From positions 1,550,001 to 1,614,000 of the forward strand of contig JAKJHU010000066.1 in assembly GCA_022316685.1 (NCBI GenBank): a stretch of 64,000 nucleotides of DNA. The letters run 5' to 3'. The DNA is from Progne subis subis (lineage: Eukaryota > Chordata > Aves > Passeriformes > Hirundinidae). Within the stretch, counting starts at the first letter, position 1. Every line of letters starts with the position of its first letter. Of the stretch, positions 37,613 to 49,876 are shown one piece after another. A model generated the notes under the pieces. That model was not told the DNA's origin and ran no database searches. It worked only from the letters and a program-made list of their open reading frames with translations. The position numbers and the translations under genes were made by a program.

Positions 37613-37715
37613 GTCCATTTTACCTCTGGGAAGTGTGATGCACAGAGATTAACTAATACTTCCAAACCAACACAGAAAGCCTGGGAAAAGCAAGAAATTG
37701 CAACCTCATCTCTCA
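37613..37715 (-). mobile_element. MIR-like ancient SINE fragment
   Basis: Plus-strand order 'ccattttacctctgggaa', 'gatgcacagagattaacta', 'cacagaaagcctgggaaaag', 'caagaaattgcaacctca' follows the reverse complement of MIR/amniote SINEs ('ccattttacagatgaggaa', 'aggcacagagagattaa', 'cacaca-aagtc-tgg', 'aggaattgaacc'). This is one of the better-preserved examples here. Confidence 0.65.
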
Positions 37716-38824
37716 AGGACAATGTAAGGCTGCCACTGCCCGGTTACCTTTCCCGTGTCCAGGCAACTTCCTCCTTATTTCAGTTCCCTTGGGTGCAGAA
37801 CTAGACAAAGCTTAAAATTTAAATGGGTGGGTTAGGAAAGACCTACAGGAGTACATTAGGACTGCCACTGATTTAAGAGATGAAAACAATGAAAGCTTCA
37901 TTAAGTAATGTGTGAAGGAAAGGATGATCCTGCTTTTCCCTGCATCATGCAACACGTGCACCAGTGTAAACACCAGTCAGGAACGAAATTCTGGGGTACA
38001 ATAGATGAGGAAACAACACAACCTCCATCTCCTCTCAAGAGTTGGGAATCTGAAGTCAATGGCTCAAGGCCTTAGCAGGGAATCCACTCCAAACACTTTC
38101 CATATGTCCCAAAACATGGATGCAAGACAAATTTACATGCAGGAGAGCCCTTCCAGTGTATTGCTTTGTTAGCAACCACCAGCAGTGTGCCAAACCACAG
38201 AATTTCTTTGCTGATAGATGTTCTGGATTCAAAGATAAAACTGCAAAACCAGTCAGATCAATTCATGTAGGAAGGAACCATCAAGGAAAAGCCATAGCTG
38301 CTGGCACAAATCCCTGAACTGCAGATCACTGGTGGCTGGCAGTGTTACTGCACCTCACTGTCACAGACTCTGGCTAGAAAGCTGTGCTGCTGGTGCAGTA
38401 ATTTCATATTATGTCTCAGGGGTTAGGGCAATTTAAATAATTAGGCAAAGGAACATGGCAGCAGCAGTAAGTAAACCTCTTTGTGAGAGATCATTCATTT
38501 GAGTTGGATGTTTAAATCCCCCATAAAGCACCTGGAAGATTTAACAACTCATGTCCAAATGAACAAGATGTAATGAGCTTGTACACAGGCTTGATATGAA
38601 AAGTGGATTGTTTTTAGCAAAACGGTGGAGAATAACCTCTTATTGAAAGGAGTGATAGTGAATTTTAATCAGGCGAAAATGAAGATGCAAGAATAAATTT
38701 GCACAGGCTTAGAGGATGACTTTCTCAGCCATCAGCAATGGATGCAGGAGTGTGTTACATCCTAATCTGCTGTTTTCTGTTATCTTCACTACTTGTATCC
38801 TCTATAGGTCCCACCTTTTTAACA

Positions 38825-38896
38825 GAAAAAAAAAGTCTAACCAAAAAAAACCCAAAAACAAACAAACAACACCCCCCCCCCCAAAAAAAAAAAAAC
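38825..38896. repeat. A/C-rich tract with poly-C
   Basis: A and C runs only, including 11 Cs at 38872-38882 followed by 13 As. Confidence 0.92.
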
Positions 38897-39290
38897 CACC
38901 AAGAAAAGCTGCCCATATTGTCCTTTACAAAGTGCAAAGGAAGCACAAATAAGAAAACATAAAAAAAAAAAAAATTAAAAATTCATACTTCAGTACTGCT
39001 GACCCTAATTATTCGTCCCAGTATTATTCATTTGAGTGATTGTAGAGTTACACATTCAAACTGAAAGCAGAAGGATGCACACTGTTTTTCTGCTCATATT
39101 TTGCTTATCAGAGCTTGGCAACAGCCACCATCCCCCTGGTGATTCATGACTTGGGACATGTGTAACCTTCACTAACACCCCTTTCAATACCATCTCTGAC
39201 ACAATCTGTATTTTTGAATTGGTAAACTGGAGAGCCATTGCTAAAATGTGTTTTTAGTTATTACAAGATACACACACCCTCTTTCCACAC

Positions 39291-39330
39291 TTTTTTTTTT
39301 TGTTTTTTTTTTTTTTTTTTTGTTTTTTTT
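39291..39330. repeat. poly-T tract with two Gs
   Basis: T11-G-T19-G-T8. Confidence 0.95.
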
Positions 39331-42129
39331 AACCAAGCATATTGTGGCAATTATGAGGGAATTTGTATTCTCCACTGACATCTGAAATTCCATTTTCTGT
39401 ATTTCATGGTGGCGATGGAGTCCAGCATTATGTCCCTGGGCCAAGCTTTCAGGGCTTGTTTTCTTTTGTTTTTTGGAGTACTGGATGAAGAGAACATTGT
39501 CCAGGTCCTCAGAGTAAAGCACAAGTGAAATATTTTCTTTTATTTCATCCTTTTCCTAAGCAGTTAAGGGTATCGGGGTCCATGCATGAACTGGTCTGTT
39601 CAGATACTGAATACAATACAGAACGCCTTATCTTAAGCTTTGCTCAATTTATTGTTCTGTGCCCCCAGCCAGATTTGAGCTGTTGTGTCTGCTTTCCTCC
39701 CCCCCTCCCCAGTTTGAACATTCTGAAGCTATTTAGCCCACCTCAATTCCCTGGCAATCACAGGGGTGGATGTAGGGATAGGACCATTTGCTCAAAACAG
39801 GTCATGATGCACACACCAGCACGGCTGAAATTGCTCCTCCTGGACTGATTTGAAAAGCACGAAAAACATTTCTTTTTTTTTTTTTTTCCTGAAAAGCCAA
39901 ATCATTAGCAGGCTGTTTGGATGTTGTGTGTACTGGAAAAAGACATTTTGGAGAGAACGTTTGGATTGGTACATCCGCCTGACACATGACGCGCTGCAAA
40001 CAAGATGTTCCCAACTCCACCAGCCAAGTTGGACAGGCCGGTTCAATAGGACTTGTGAAATTCCAGTCATCTGCATGCAGAGCGGACACCAAGATTCCCT
40101 GCTTCCCAGGCTGGGGGCTGACCACTCCTTTGAGTAAAAAACTCCTACTCTTTCCTTGGATTTCACCTTGAGGTTGCAAAGTCAAGTTAAAACTGGCTTT
40201 TAATTTCTTTTTTTCCTAGCAATGTGCCGTAGAAAGGTCACATATTTCTTCAGACAAGAATGCAAAGGTGGACAAGGTCTTCTCTGCATAGGTAACTCAT
40301 ATGATTTATAGTGCTGAATTTAGCCTTGTTGGAGCCAAATTAAGCAGAAAAAAACAACAGAGGAGATGTAGCCTTGAGGAATTCAATTTTTTTTCCTCCT
40401 TTTCGCCAGGCTACTGCTTTGCTTTTGCTGCTGTAGGGGCCCAGAGCACAGGTTGCTTCAGAAACCATTGTCCCTGCCACATATGAGGAGCAAAACCACA
40501 TGCCAGAAGTTCTAAACAGGGATAAGAGACTTTTCTGGAATCAAGGCAGCTGGTTTTGGTCTCTCTTATGCACTAGAGGGTCTCAATCCCAACTCCAATC
40601 TCGTTTTGAAGACAGTAAATGAGATTTCTGTGTCTGGAGAGGGTTGGGCAAGCACACCGCTTGCTGGAAAGGATTTTTTCCTTTTTGAAGGCTTGAAGTT
40701 TTATCAAACTCTCCTGGCTCCAAGGAATACAACAGGCCATGATGCTTATTGCAGTCACACTATGAACATGGAGATCAGGGAATGAAGTGTTCGTGTCACA
40801 GCATAGATCTTATGCTGGGAGCTTATCCCAAAGGAGACAACAGAAGGGGGGGGCGGGAAAAAAAAATCCATGCATTCCCTTTCCAGTAACTTTGGTACTC
40901 AGACCAACTCTGAACAAATCCAGTGAAAGAAAATGTGCGTTAAACTGTGTTCAGGGCTCTTGCACACAGAGGAAGCTGAGACTTACCAGGAAATATTGCA
41001 GCTCTCACTGTCCTACTCCAGACAGACACAACCAAAGAGGGAGGCCTGATGTAATATTATATATACACACATCATATTGCCATTTATTTTATGCCTCTGC
41101 TATAGCTCTCCCAGCTTAGCTGGGTGAAGTCCAGAAAAATCCCACCATGCTCCAACATGACCTCTCCCTCCTTTCAGGCTTCACCACCCAGCCTTGTCTG
41201 TTATTATATTGTACCTTTCACTATTACTTTTATCCAAATGCCAAGGGAAGTGCTTCCAGAGGGTCGGGGAGCAGAGGAGCTGGAGCTCAGCTGACGTGGG
41301 GGTAACCAGCACCAAGGCTGCTCTGGGCCCCTGGGGATTTTTAAATCCCAGTGTAAACATTCCCACCTACTGCCTCCACAAGATCTACATCCTTCAGTCT
41401 TTTCCCAGCTCATCAGGCCTCAAACTGTGATGGAGTTACAGAATAAGTTATGGGGATGCAGCAGGTAAACAACATTAAGAATTTACCAGTGTAGGACAGT
41501 AGTTTAGAGCTGGTGCTGGCATTTACTACATCAGCTTATTTGAGTCTGAAAGAATTGGTTTGTGCACCTAAAATAAACTTGCAGAAACTTTCCCCTATTT
41601 CTTATAAATATTAGCTGCAGGCTTCTTTGGGGACACACTAAAACCAGGAGCTTCAGAGGCCTCAAACAGGTTGGAAATTGGCCCACAGAAGAGGAACTAA
41701 AATTTATAAGAAAAGGCAGAAGTGGCATGGCAGTTCAACAAGCCATAAGCCGTTTGAGCTATGCAATGACTTCTGGCTCTTTTGCTTTTTTCTTTCAGCG
41801 ATCATTCTGCTCATATATTACCTACTGCCTTTTCCCACCTCTTAACCTTCTGCATCCTGCAGTGGCGCTGCACAACGTCACATCTGTGCAGAGCTGCTGC
41901 TCTAATCATACACAGAAGCTGCACAGACTTAATCACATCTCTGACCTACTCTGTGCCCATAGAGCTGCAGTCCCCAGAATCACACACAAAGTTGGGGAAC
42001 TTCAAGCACGCTGTAGGGAAAAAGTGCCTGGGAGATATTTCTTTTAGAGGCATGTAGAACGGTTTTTTTTAAAAAAGAAAACAGGATCCTTTGAGAGGGC
42101 AACATTGCCTCCTCCTTAAATCTTGACTT

Positions 42130-42590
42130 TCACGTCCTCCGTGTCATCCTTCAACTCTGCACAAACCTGGCGCCACCTGACTCGTCTCGCAGAGCAATCA
42201 GAAACAGGCTCATAGAGCTAGATAAAACTCAAAGTAGTTCCTAGAACAGCTCTTTTGGAGCACACACACATAGTGAGGCACTCAAATGGGACTCTGCAGA
42301 AGCTCTTGTGTGGCATTCGCTGGTGGAGATTCTCAGAAGCCGGCTCGGCTCCGCTCTCTGCTCCGGCTCAGATGCCACTCCCAGCCCTGCGCTCCTCCGC
42401 TCACAGCCCCGCGTCTGAGCCAACATCCACCCTGAACTTCTGGAGTCAGATACAAACTCATCATTCTGTGCTGGCAGCCCCAAAACACTTGGAAAAGAAA
42501 AGAAAATAAACCTGCAATAATAAGCCCCCCGTGCCTGGTCTCGAGCCACAGGCGAGGATGGAGGGTCCCAGCGAGCACTCCTACAGCAGA
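42130..42590. promoter_or_regulatory. CpG-enriched patch, possible small promoter or enhancer
   Basis: About eighteen CpGs in 460 bases by eye, densest at 42338-42415 where 'ggctcggctccgctctctg' is followed by a similar 'ctccggctc' block. The surrounding kilobases have very few CpGs. No TATA box is positioned convincingly on either strand. The minus-strand frames starting near 42549 and 42578 are open for 102 and 81 codons without recognisable domains. It does not reach classical CpG-island length on inspection. Confidence 0.3.
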
Positions 42591-43797
42591 GGCTCAGAAA
42601 ATGGTCAGAGAATTTAAACTCCTAAAATAGAAAGTTCAGTGAGGGAAAAAAACCCTTAGTCATGTAAGTAGACTTTAACTATGAAGTGTTGTTTTTCCTC
42701 TTTCATTTGAGAGCACAGTAAGTTTTTTAACAAAACATGTATCAAGAATCTAAAGTATACTTTAAAATATTATTACATATATAGCACAATAATATCACAA
42801 TTCATAGCCCCCAGTCTTTGCAATTTACTCAGAAAATTATTAGGTGCAGGCAGCTTCGTGTTTTGCAAAAGAGCTGAGGGGTATCTATACAACTTTATAT
42901 ATAAGTAATTTTATAATTTTGCCATCAACACTCCCAGATGTTTCCAATGTCTTACTGAAGTTTCTGCAAACCATCTGTAAACTCTTATACGTCTGGATTC
43001 TCAATAAGGCAAAACCAGGCACTTACAGCAGCATTAAACACAGACATTTAACACTGTGAATCTTCAATATCTGCAGCAAACATTAATGGAGATGTTTTTT
43101 CTCCCCTTGTCATTTTTAGCAGTTCAAATTACCATTTTTCACTATGCAAATTAAAAACCCCCAAACAGTGCTGAAGGTAAAAAAGTAGCAACTATTATTA
43201 ACTGATCAACACATGCCTTAAGAGAGGCAACAAAGTGTGGAAGTTTCAACAACTTGAACCAAGCACTTCAGTCCCCTTCTCCCAAGACTATTTTTCACTT
43301 CTTGATCAACTTTCACGCTGTTTGTTTTTGCTTCTCTGGAGTTTCCCATTCATTTCCATGCAGAGCGCAGCAAGGAAAGCAGAGAGTTAACGCTGCAGTT
43401 GCAACTGGTGTGAGCCTTTACTATAAGCTTGAATTTACAGAGCAATCTCTCCTTAAAAAGAAATAAGGAAAAAAAAAAAAATTCCTCTCTGCACTGTAAC
43501 ACTGAGAAGTATATTTAAAAATTCTCTCTCGGGTCTCTCTAAACATCTGTTCAAAGGTTTTGCTGTATCTTAAAAGGGCTCTAATTACCAGAAACTCCTT
43601 TCTTACTTAAGCCCAGGGCTCGCATTTTGATTATAACTCAAGATCCAGTTAATTTAGGGCTAAACCCAAAATGCCTGTACCAAAGAGAAGAAAACATAGG
43701 CCTACCTTAAAACTTTCCAGCTTTTCAGAGGATCCAATTCAGAGATTATAGACACCATTGTAGGAAAAACAATAATAAAATATGTATATTAAAAATG

Positions 43798-43834
43798 AAA
43801 AAAAAAAAGAAAAAAAAAAAAAAGAAAAAAAACA
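43798..43834. repeat. A-rich tract with periodic G
   Basis: Poly-A with single Gs at intervals, like the tract at 25.76 kb. Confidence 0.93.
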
Positions 43835-44650
43835 ACGGCAGGGAAGACTAACCACAAAAGCAGCAAGTACTCTACTCAGTGTGGGAATGACAACAAACCC
43901 AGCACAGCTCTTCCTCCTTCTCAAGCTGATAAGCACTTGTCCCAGCTTCTCTCCACCCCCAAAATCAATCTTGTGCTATATTGCTTCACAGTCCCAGTTT
44001 CATTTCTTCACCACTACCTTTTAAAGCCCTTGTAATTTGCTCCAACTGATCAAATTTGACCTTTTTGTAGTCCACTTTATTCCAAGCACAGCCCTCAGTT
44101 AAATCTCTCTTTATTAACACCGTCCTTCTTGGCTTTCTTTTGGAACAAACACAGCTCAAGCTCGAAGCCTCCAGTCTTTGCCAGCAATCATTTACAGATT
44201 ACTGCAAGCTGCAGCTTTCTCCTTTTGGGTATTTTCTTCTACCTCTGAGGTTTGTTTTTATATTATTTCCTGAGGGCTGTTGGTGGTCTCCCTTTCCCTG
44301 TTCTGTGCAGGTTGGAGTTTGACACTTTTAAAGGAGGGACTTTCTAATGCAAGTCCTCTCCCACCCTTCCCTCCTCCCCTTGTCCCTCACCCCCATATGG
44401 AGAGACAGACACGCATTAAAAGCAGTTCACAACCTTTAGAATACAGAATAATCTTTCTCCCCCCCTTCTGTTCTTTAAACCTATTAGAATTGATAGACTT
44501 AAACACAGAAGCTGTGCTTGAAATGCACTGATCTAAAGGAAGGCTGCTATTATGGAGGAATAATAAAAAAAGCCTAATCATGCAAAGCCAGATGTAACCC
44601 TTTGGATGTTTGAAAGGGGAGAAGGTTTCAATGTAGGTCCACTAAACCAA

Positions 44651-44666
44651 TTTTTTTTTTTTTTTT
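44651..44666. repeat. poly-T tract
   Basis: 16 Ts. Confidence 0.95.
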
Positions 44667-44949
44667 ACTTTCTTAAAAAATAAATGGTAAAGCATCCTCC
44701 AGATGACTATGGTGGTCTGAAAAGTTGTGTATCTGCTGAGAGTGTGTATTTACTTAGGAAAATCGACTTGATTGGCTTCTTTTGTGTTCTGTAATACTTT
44801 TGACATTGATTTTCCTCTATTTAAATATTTCTCTTGCATTATTCCCCTTCTAAATGTTTTCCATTCATCCTACAAATGTCTGTAACCTCTCCTTGAGCTC
44901 CACCAATTCAATAGGATTTCTGGAAATTCCCGAATTAAAATTCTATGCA

Positions 44950-44976
44950 GGGGGGGGGGGGGGGGGGGGGGGAGGG
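44950..44976. repeat. poly-G tract
   Basis: 23 uninterrupted Gs followed by AGGG. It is the longest G run in the window, likely able to form G-quadruplex structure and likely to be length-variable or misassembled. Confidence 0.97.
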
Positions 44977-45104
44977 AAGCAAAACTACCTCATGAAGTGT
45001 TCAGTCAGAATCAAACTAGCCCAATTGGTAGATACTTCCACTTTGATATTTATATCACAGGCATATGCTCCTAGTTTCCCTCTGCCACCAGTTCTCTCTC
45101 TCAG

Positions 45105-45137
<33 letters not shown>
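45105..45137. repeat. poly-A tract
   Basis: 33 As, 130 bases downstream of the poly-G. Confidence 0.97.
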
Positions 45138-45140
<3 letters not shown>

Positions 45141-45149
45141 AAGATCAGC

Positions 45150-45185
45150 CCTTGTATGTTAAAAGAAGAACCTTGTATGTTAAAA
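45150..45185 (+). repeat. short tandem duplication, 21-base period
   Basis: CCTTGTATGTTAAAA occurs at 45150-45164 and again at 45171-45185, so a 21-base unit is duplicated immediately after the poly-A. Confidence 0.9.
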
Positions 45186-45238
45186 TAATACGGTGATCAC
45201 AGGGAGATTTGGGAGATCTGGTAGTGTGTGACAAACTC

Positions 45239-45278
45239 ATGTCTTATAATACTCATAATAAGGAGTATTATAAGACAT
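45239..45278. repeat. perfect 16-base inverted repeat (hairpin)
   Basis: ATGTCTTATAATACTC (45239-45254) and GAGTATTATAAGACAT (45263-45278) are exact reverse complements around an 8-base loop. There is no T run immediately after it and no gene upstream, so it is not a bacterial-style terminator. It could form a cruciform, or be the product of a templated fold-back mutation. Confidence 0.95.
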
Positions 45279-47929
45279 AATAAAGTTTTAAGTCTTCCAC
45301 TGCCTCCTTCTTTGGTGAGATAAAACTCGAGTTGTACCTAAACCATTTCAGGCTCCCTGGTGTGCTGCAGGCTGGCTTTGGGCAGCCTGAACCCCCCCTT
45401 GCCGGCTGCACAAAGGCAGCACCGTCTTGCCCTGGCCAGAAGGTGACACCGAGGTTTCCCACTGCCCCAAAAAACAGAATGTGACCATTTTGCCTGCCAG
45501 ACAGCAGCCAGCTGATAGTGGTCAGACAGAAAGAACCAGTTTTAAATTACCCAGATACAAAATGCCTTCTATGCTCAAAGGCCAGAGCATCATTGACCCC
45601 TCATTTAGGAGAAACTCTGAGTCACCTCCTGCCTCCCTCCCTGCCTCAGCCAGGTGAAGCTCCTGGCTCAGTCTGTGGGGCACGATCCCTTGATCTGTTT
45701 ATCAAGTCAGGCCTCAAGTTCAGGCTTTGGAATTTTACATCCTTCCCTAGGCAATGCTTCCAAGAGTTTTGCTTTGTCTCAGAGGGGTGTATCGAGGATA
45801 AACTCATCAGAGACAGGTGAATGGTGAGATTGCAGGTGCAGATCTGGGGCAGGAGAGTGGAGGACAGCTGGGTGTCACAGATGTTCCACCTCTCTCTTAA
45901 AGCCAGCAGGGCACAGGGTGTTTCTCACCTGATACACTCATATCTCTGAGCAATTCTGAAGAGATAAGGCTTATATCCAGCTCTGGAAACTTTGGGTCCT
46001 TTATTTATTTAACTACAGGAGGTGGGCAAGATGCTTGTAATGGAAAATTATATTCAGTTGTTTCTGTGTGGAATTGAGGAAACTTTCATCTTTTTTAGCA
46101 TGGAAAGCAAATAAAAAGAGATTGGTCAATGTCTCTTTTATTCCTTCCAAAAGTTTGTAAACAACTGTTATAGATGTTAATCCCTCGTTTGAGGCTGGGG
46201 AGGACATCAGTGGTTGCAACACACTGCCTTTTCTCTTTCCTCTCTACCCTATTGCCACATTTGCCGGTTTTAGAGCTACATTCACCTATTTTCTCATGTA
46301 AACTTCTCACGGAATATTTTTTATTGTGCAAACATATTGGTGACCAGGCTTGAATTAAGAAAGGCTTCAAGCTTAGGCCTGCAAAAAAACCAAAAATCAG
46401 AATACCCTGACCTCTCCTGACACATTGACAAGTTTGTGTCCTTGTCACATCCTGTCACAGGTCAAGGTGAGAAAGAGGCAGTCTTTATACCCCACTGCAC
46501 CAAGATGCTCAGTGCCTTACTCTGTTCATCCCAAAATTCCACAAACTATGTCTATTTCAAGAATTTTATCTCTAGCAAGTACATCTTATACTTTCCATAG
46601 ATATATTTTTCACTGTCTTCCCACAGAAAATGCTCCATTATTTCTGCCAACATATCCACATGAAGACTATACTGTAGGAGTAAATATACTTATTCCTTTC
46701 CCTTTTGCACTTTTGTGGTTATTTCTATTTCTTTAATCGCAAATTCTTGTGTCTGGAACGAAAGCCGTGTCTCCATTTTGCAGGACCCTGATGGCATTTT
46801 GCCAGCTTTTCCCTACAACACTGAGGACAGCAACTACAAACCTTCTAAAAATAAAACTACGAGATCAAGTTTAGCACAGAGGAACTTGCGACAGGCAGTG
46901 GATTTTCCAAAACAGCTTCACGTGTTTCATACAGCATGTAACTATACTGGGAGAAAACAAAAAAACCAGAAACAGAAACTTACTGTAAGATAAGTTTAAG
47001 TCTTGTGCTTAGATAGTGGACTCCAGCCCAGCTTTTAGCCAAATGTTTTTTCTGTTAGGGCTGAGGACTTTGTATTCAGAACTTTTATTTTAATGCTTTG
47101 AGTAAAGAAATTTCCTATGATCTTCAGCTTGTTTGCCAGGAAACCGCCAGCACATCTGTGAAATATTACTTAAGCAAATTTATTACAGTTAGCCAGAAGG
47201 CAGCAACCCCCAAATTTTCTCTACCTGCTGAAATTCAGCCTATTGTGTAATTTGGGTTTTTCATGCCATAACACGTTCCCCCAGTGAGAACTTATCAGTT
47301 AATATGATAAAGAAGTACAAGCTTTCCAAGATTTTGAGTCATGTTAAAGTAAATATATATATATACTTTTGAAAACAGCATTCCTGTATACACACATACA
47401 CAAAAGGATCTCTAAGCAATGTCATCATCCTTAGTTTAGACAGCTGTGGAATCAAAAAAGTTCCAGATCAGCTAGCTACAAACATTTGAAGGTCAAGTAC
47501 AGGACAAAGCATTTTAAAAGGCAAAAGCAGTTACGGCTACTGAGCATTAGAAAGATGATTTTATGCCATGATTTTTTTTTTTTTTTCCCTCCCAGCTCTT
47601 TCTTTACCAGAATCCTGTTGGACTGAGAACTCCATAGTGTTAGGCAGGATAGCAAACCAAGTATAGTAAGCAGTTTGAGTTCGTTATTTAATCTTCTTTC
47701 AAAGGTGTTATCTCACTCAAAATATTTTAGGAGCCAAGGAAGGTCTGCCAGAGCACAACCTTTTAGTCAGGGTGCCCAAGCAGCCTGGTTATCAGGCAAC
47801 AATAGAGAAATAAATAACCTTCCAGCATCTTCCCAATACATATTTTCTGTTGCTCTTTCTTACAAAGCAATATTAACTTATTTGAAAGAAATCTTGGTCT
47901 TTTACCAGGAAAACCTCACTCTCTCGGGG

Positions 47930-48230
47930 GATCCTGTTGTTAAACAAAAGCTCAGCTATTAAACTGTGGCCTCCGACTCCAGGGCTGCTGTTGGGGGCTG
48001 ATAAAGGCTCTTCTCCAGACTGTCTTATGCTGTCCCTCCCCATCAGCCTTGCCACGCCCCAGCCTCTCCTCCTAGTCCCTAATGCCTCGCCTTTTAAGCA
48101 ATGGAGTGACTAATTGAAAATGCATTCCAGTGCTTCACAAGCAGCTTTTTCTTTCTTGCTGACCAGCCAAATGTTTTTAAATTGGCAAGATGCGGCTTTA
48201 ACTTGGGAACTTGAACACTTGTTCATGGCC
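47930..48230. promoter_or_regulatory. candidate regulatory segment (GATA/KLF/homeodomain/octamer-like)
   Basis: CTGATAAAGG (GATA-like), GCCACGCCCC (KLF/Sp-like), GACTAATTGAAAATGCAT (homeodomain plus octamer-like) and TTAAACAAAAG (SOX-like) fall within about 190 bases (47939-48124) of unique sequence. Motif matches only; no conservation data. Confidence 0.2.
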
Positions 48231-48691
48231 TGGATGTGTGAAAAAAATCTGGCTGAATTCAATAATTCTGATGGAAAAAAATAATTAAAGATCTTACTCC
48301 TAGAGCTGGTATAAGTAAGATCAAGTATTATTACAAATATTTAAAGCTAGTCCATTCTTTCTTGGTGAAATACGTAATTTGGGAGACAAGAATTTTTTAG
48401 TCCCAAGTCTAAGAAATTCCCAAAGTCATGCACTGGTGCTTGTACAGAACCAGAGGAAAAGCAGTCACAAACAGGCATAAATCCAGCTGACAATTACTCT
48501 TTGGGAATTGGGAACTGTAACCAAAACACCCTGGAGACAGCAATCGCTGATTCACTGCAGGTCAACGGCCAACTGGGCTGGGATTCAGTAATCTTATCAC
48601 ACACTGTAACTTACAAGTTGGCTTCATCCAGCAGCTGCAGAGATTGAAAGGTTTTGTTTCCTTGCTGATTGTACAAAGCCTGCACTTTAAC

Positions 48692-48706
48692 GGTTAATCA
48701 TTAATC
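48692..48706. promoter_or_regulatory. HNF1-like palindromic site
   Basis: GGTTAATCATTAATC matches the HNF1 consensus GGTTAATNATTAAC at all but one defined position. It lies in unique sequence directly after 'tgcactttaac'. A match this good is uncommon by chance but not rare in 64 kb of AT-rich DNA. Confidence 0.35.
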
Positions 48707-49814
48707 TTAAATTGCATAAATGTGTCTCATACTTATCGACTTCTCACTTTTACAGTCTGCAGAGACAAACTTTCAAGAGATGGATTTTTTTTTTTAATCC
48801 TGATTGTATTTTTAATGGATTTTCAAGTACTTTCAGGTTTTGCTCATGACAACTGCTGCAATAAAAAGCCTCACGAACAAAGATGTGTTTTGTGTCTATT
48901 CACCCAGCAGAAAATCACTATTACGACAAACTTCGTTATGAGAGAAATGCTTTCCAGCCTCTCTGAAGAGACAGTCTTCCCCAAACTCCCATCAGCCTAA
49001 TTGTTTTTAAGGTGCCTGTAGTTCACTTTAAACAGAATATGAGCCAAACATTTACGTCCTCTGCTGAATTTCTCTTTACTGGCCAGCGGGAAGGTTTCTT
49101 CGTTCTGCAGCACTGGCAGAGAGAGAATACTTCTGTAGTCTGAGGCAGGGCTTGCCCTTCCTCACCCAACAGAAAGAATGAAAGAGAAGAAAAGCTCCTT
49201 GTATTTGCCAGACATGTTCAAAAAGAGCTCCTTGCACACCCCAATCTGCTTCTTTCATTCCATTTGGCAGAGTCAGGGGTCAGATTTGGTGCAGAGGAGA
49301 AAAGCAGCCATTAACTGTTCCAGAGCCACAGCGGACTGAGGAGCCAAAGCTGACACTGTCTTTTCATTTCCATTCTTTTGGTGTCAGGTCATACAGTGAA
49401 CACCAAGAGGTCTTATGAAGCCTCATGAAAAGGTGATTGTTCAGGCTGCCTTCATAAAATAGCCCACAAAATAAAAACTTTGGTAATGACCTTAATAAGT
49501 GCTTTGCTGTGAAGGCCATGTTTTCACATGGACCACAGCTGCATTTGTACAGCCCCAATGCCATCTCATGCAGTGTTGGAGAATAAATCTAAGAGTAATT
49601 AATTTATGCTGAATGCATACTGTAAAATGCTTAGGAAACCATCTCCAAAGAGACAAAAGAAAATCAGTGGCTCTACATCCATATCTGTCTTTTAATAGAC
49701 TCTTCAAATATTTACCTCTGGTTTTCTATCCACCACAGAAGTTCAAGGAATAGGATGATTATTGGTAAGGGACTAGATAGAGATATTCAGTTAATTCCTC
49801 TCTATGTCTTTCTT

Positions 49815-49876
49815 CTTGACTTTGAGAAAACTGTTTTTTTATCTGTGCCCTAGTTCCCCATCTGGGAGGGACAGAC
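49815..49876 (+). mobile_element. possible MIR-like SINE fragment
   Basis: 'cttgactttgagaaaact', then 'atctgtgccctagttcccc' and 'atctgggagggacag' recall the MIR 3' half ('cttgggcaagtcactt', 'ctgtgcctcagtttcccc', 'atctgtaaaatgggga'). Short, and the weakest of the set. Confidence 0.35.

Larger units (their letters stand above)
37716..42120. other. unique non-coding sequence
   Basis: No supported gene. Overlapping open frames on both strands at 39525-40185 and 41181-42057 (up to 127 codons) have no recognisable domain. A good splice-acceptor-like pyrimidine tract ending in CAG lies at about 41780-41799, without a convincing partner donor. The A/C and T tracts are listed separately. Confidence 0.5.
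42591..44949. other. unique non-coding sequence
   Basis: Unique AT-rich DNA with the A-rich tract at 43798-43834 and a T run at 44651-44666. No gene recognised. Confidence 0.5.
45279..49814. other. unique non-coding sequence
   Basis: No supported gene. It includes a GC-richer stretch at 45340-45470, a T run at 47572-47586, the motif-dense segments at 47930-48230 and 48530-48730, and chance open frames of up to 117 codons. Confidence 0.5.

Noticed and set aside
39792..40185. Overlapping 124- and 127-codon minus-strand frames with plus-strand frames opposite
   Set aside because: Several frames are open together on both strands, which points to a low-stop patch and not a gene. No known domain seen.
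41727..42057. Possible exon after a splice-acceptor-like pyrimidine tract at about 41780-41799
   Set aside because: No convincing donor, no recognisable protein, and such tracts are common in T-rich DNA.
45239..45278. Hairpin as a bacterial-type terminator
   Set aside because: The window is vertebrate, the stem is AT-rich, and no gene precedes it.
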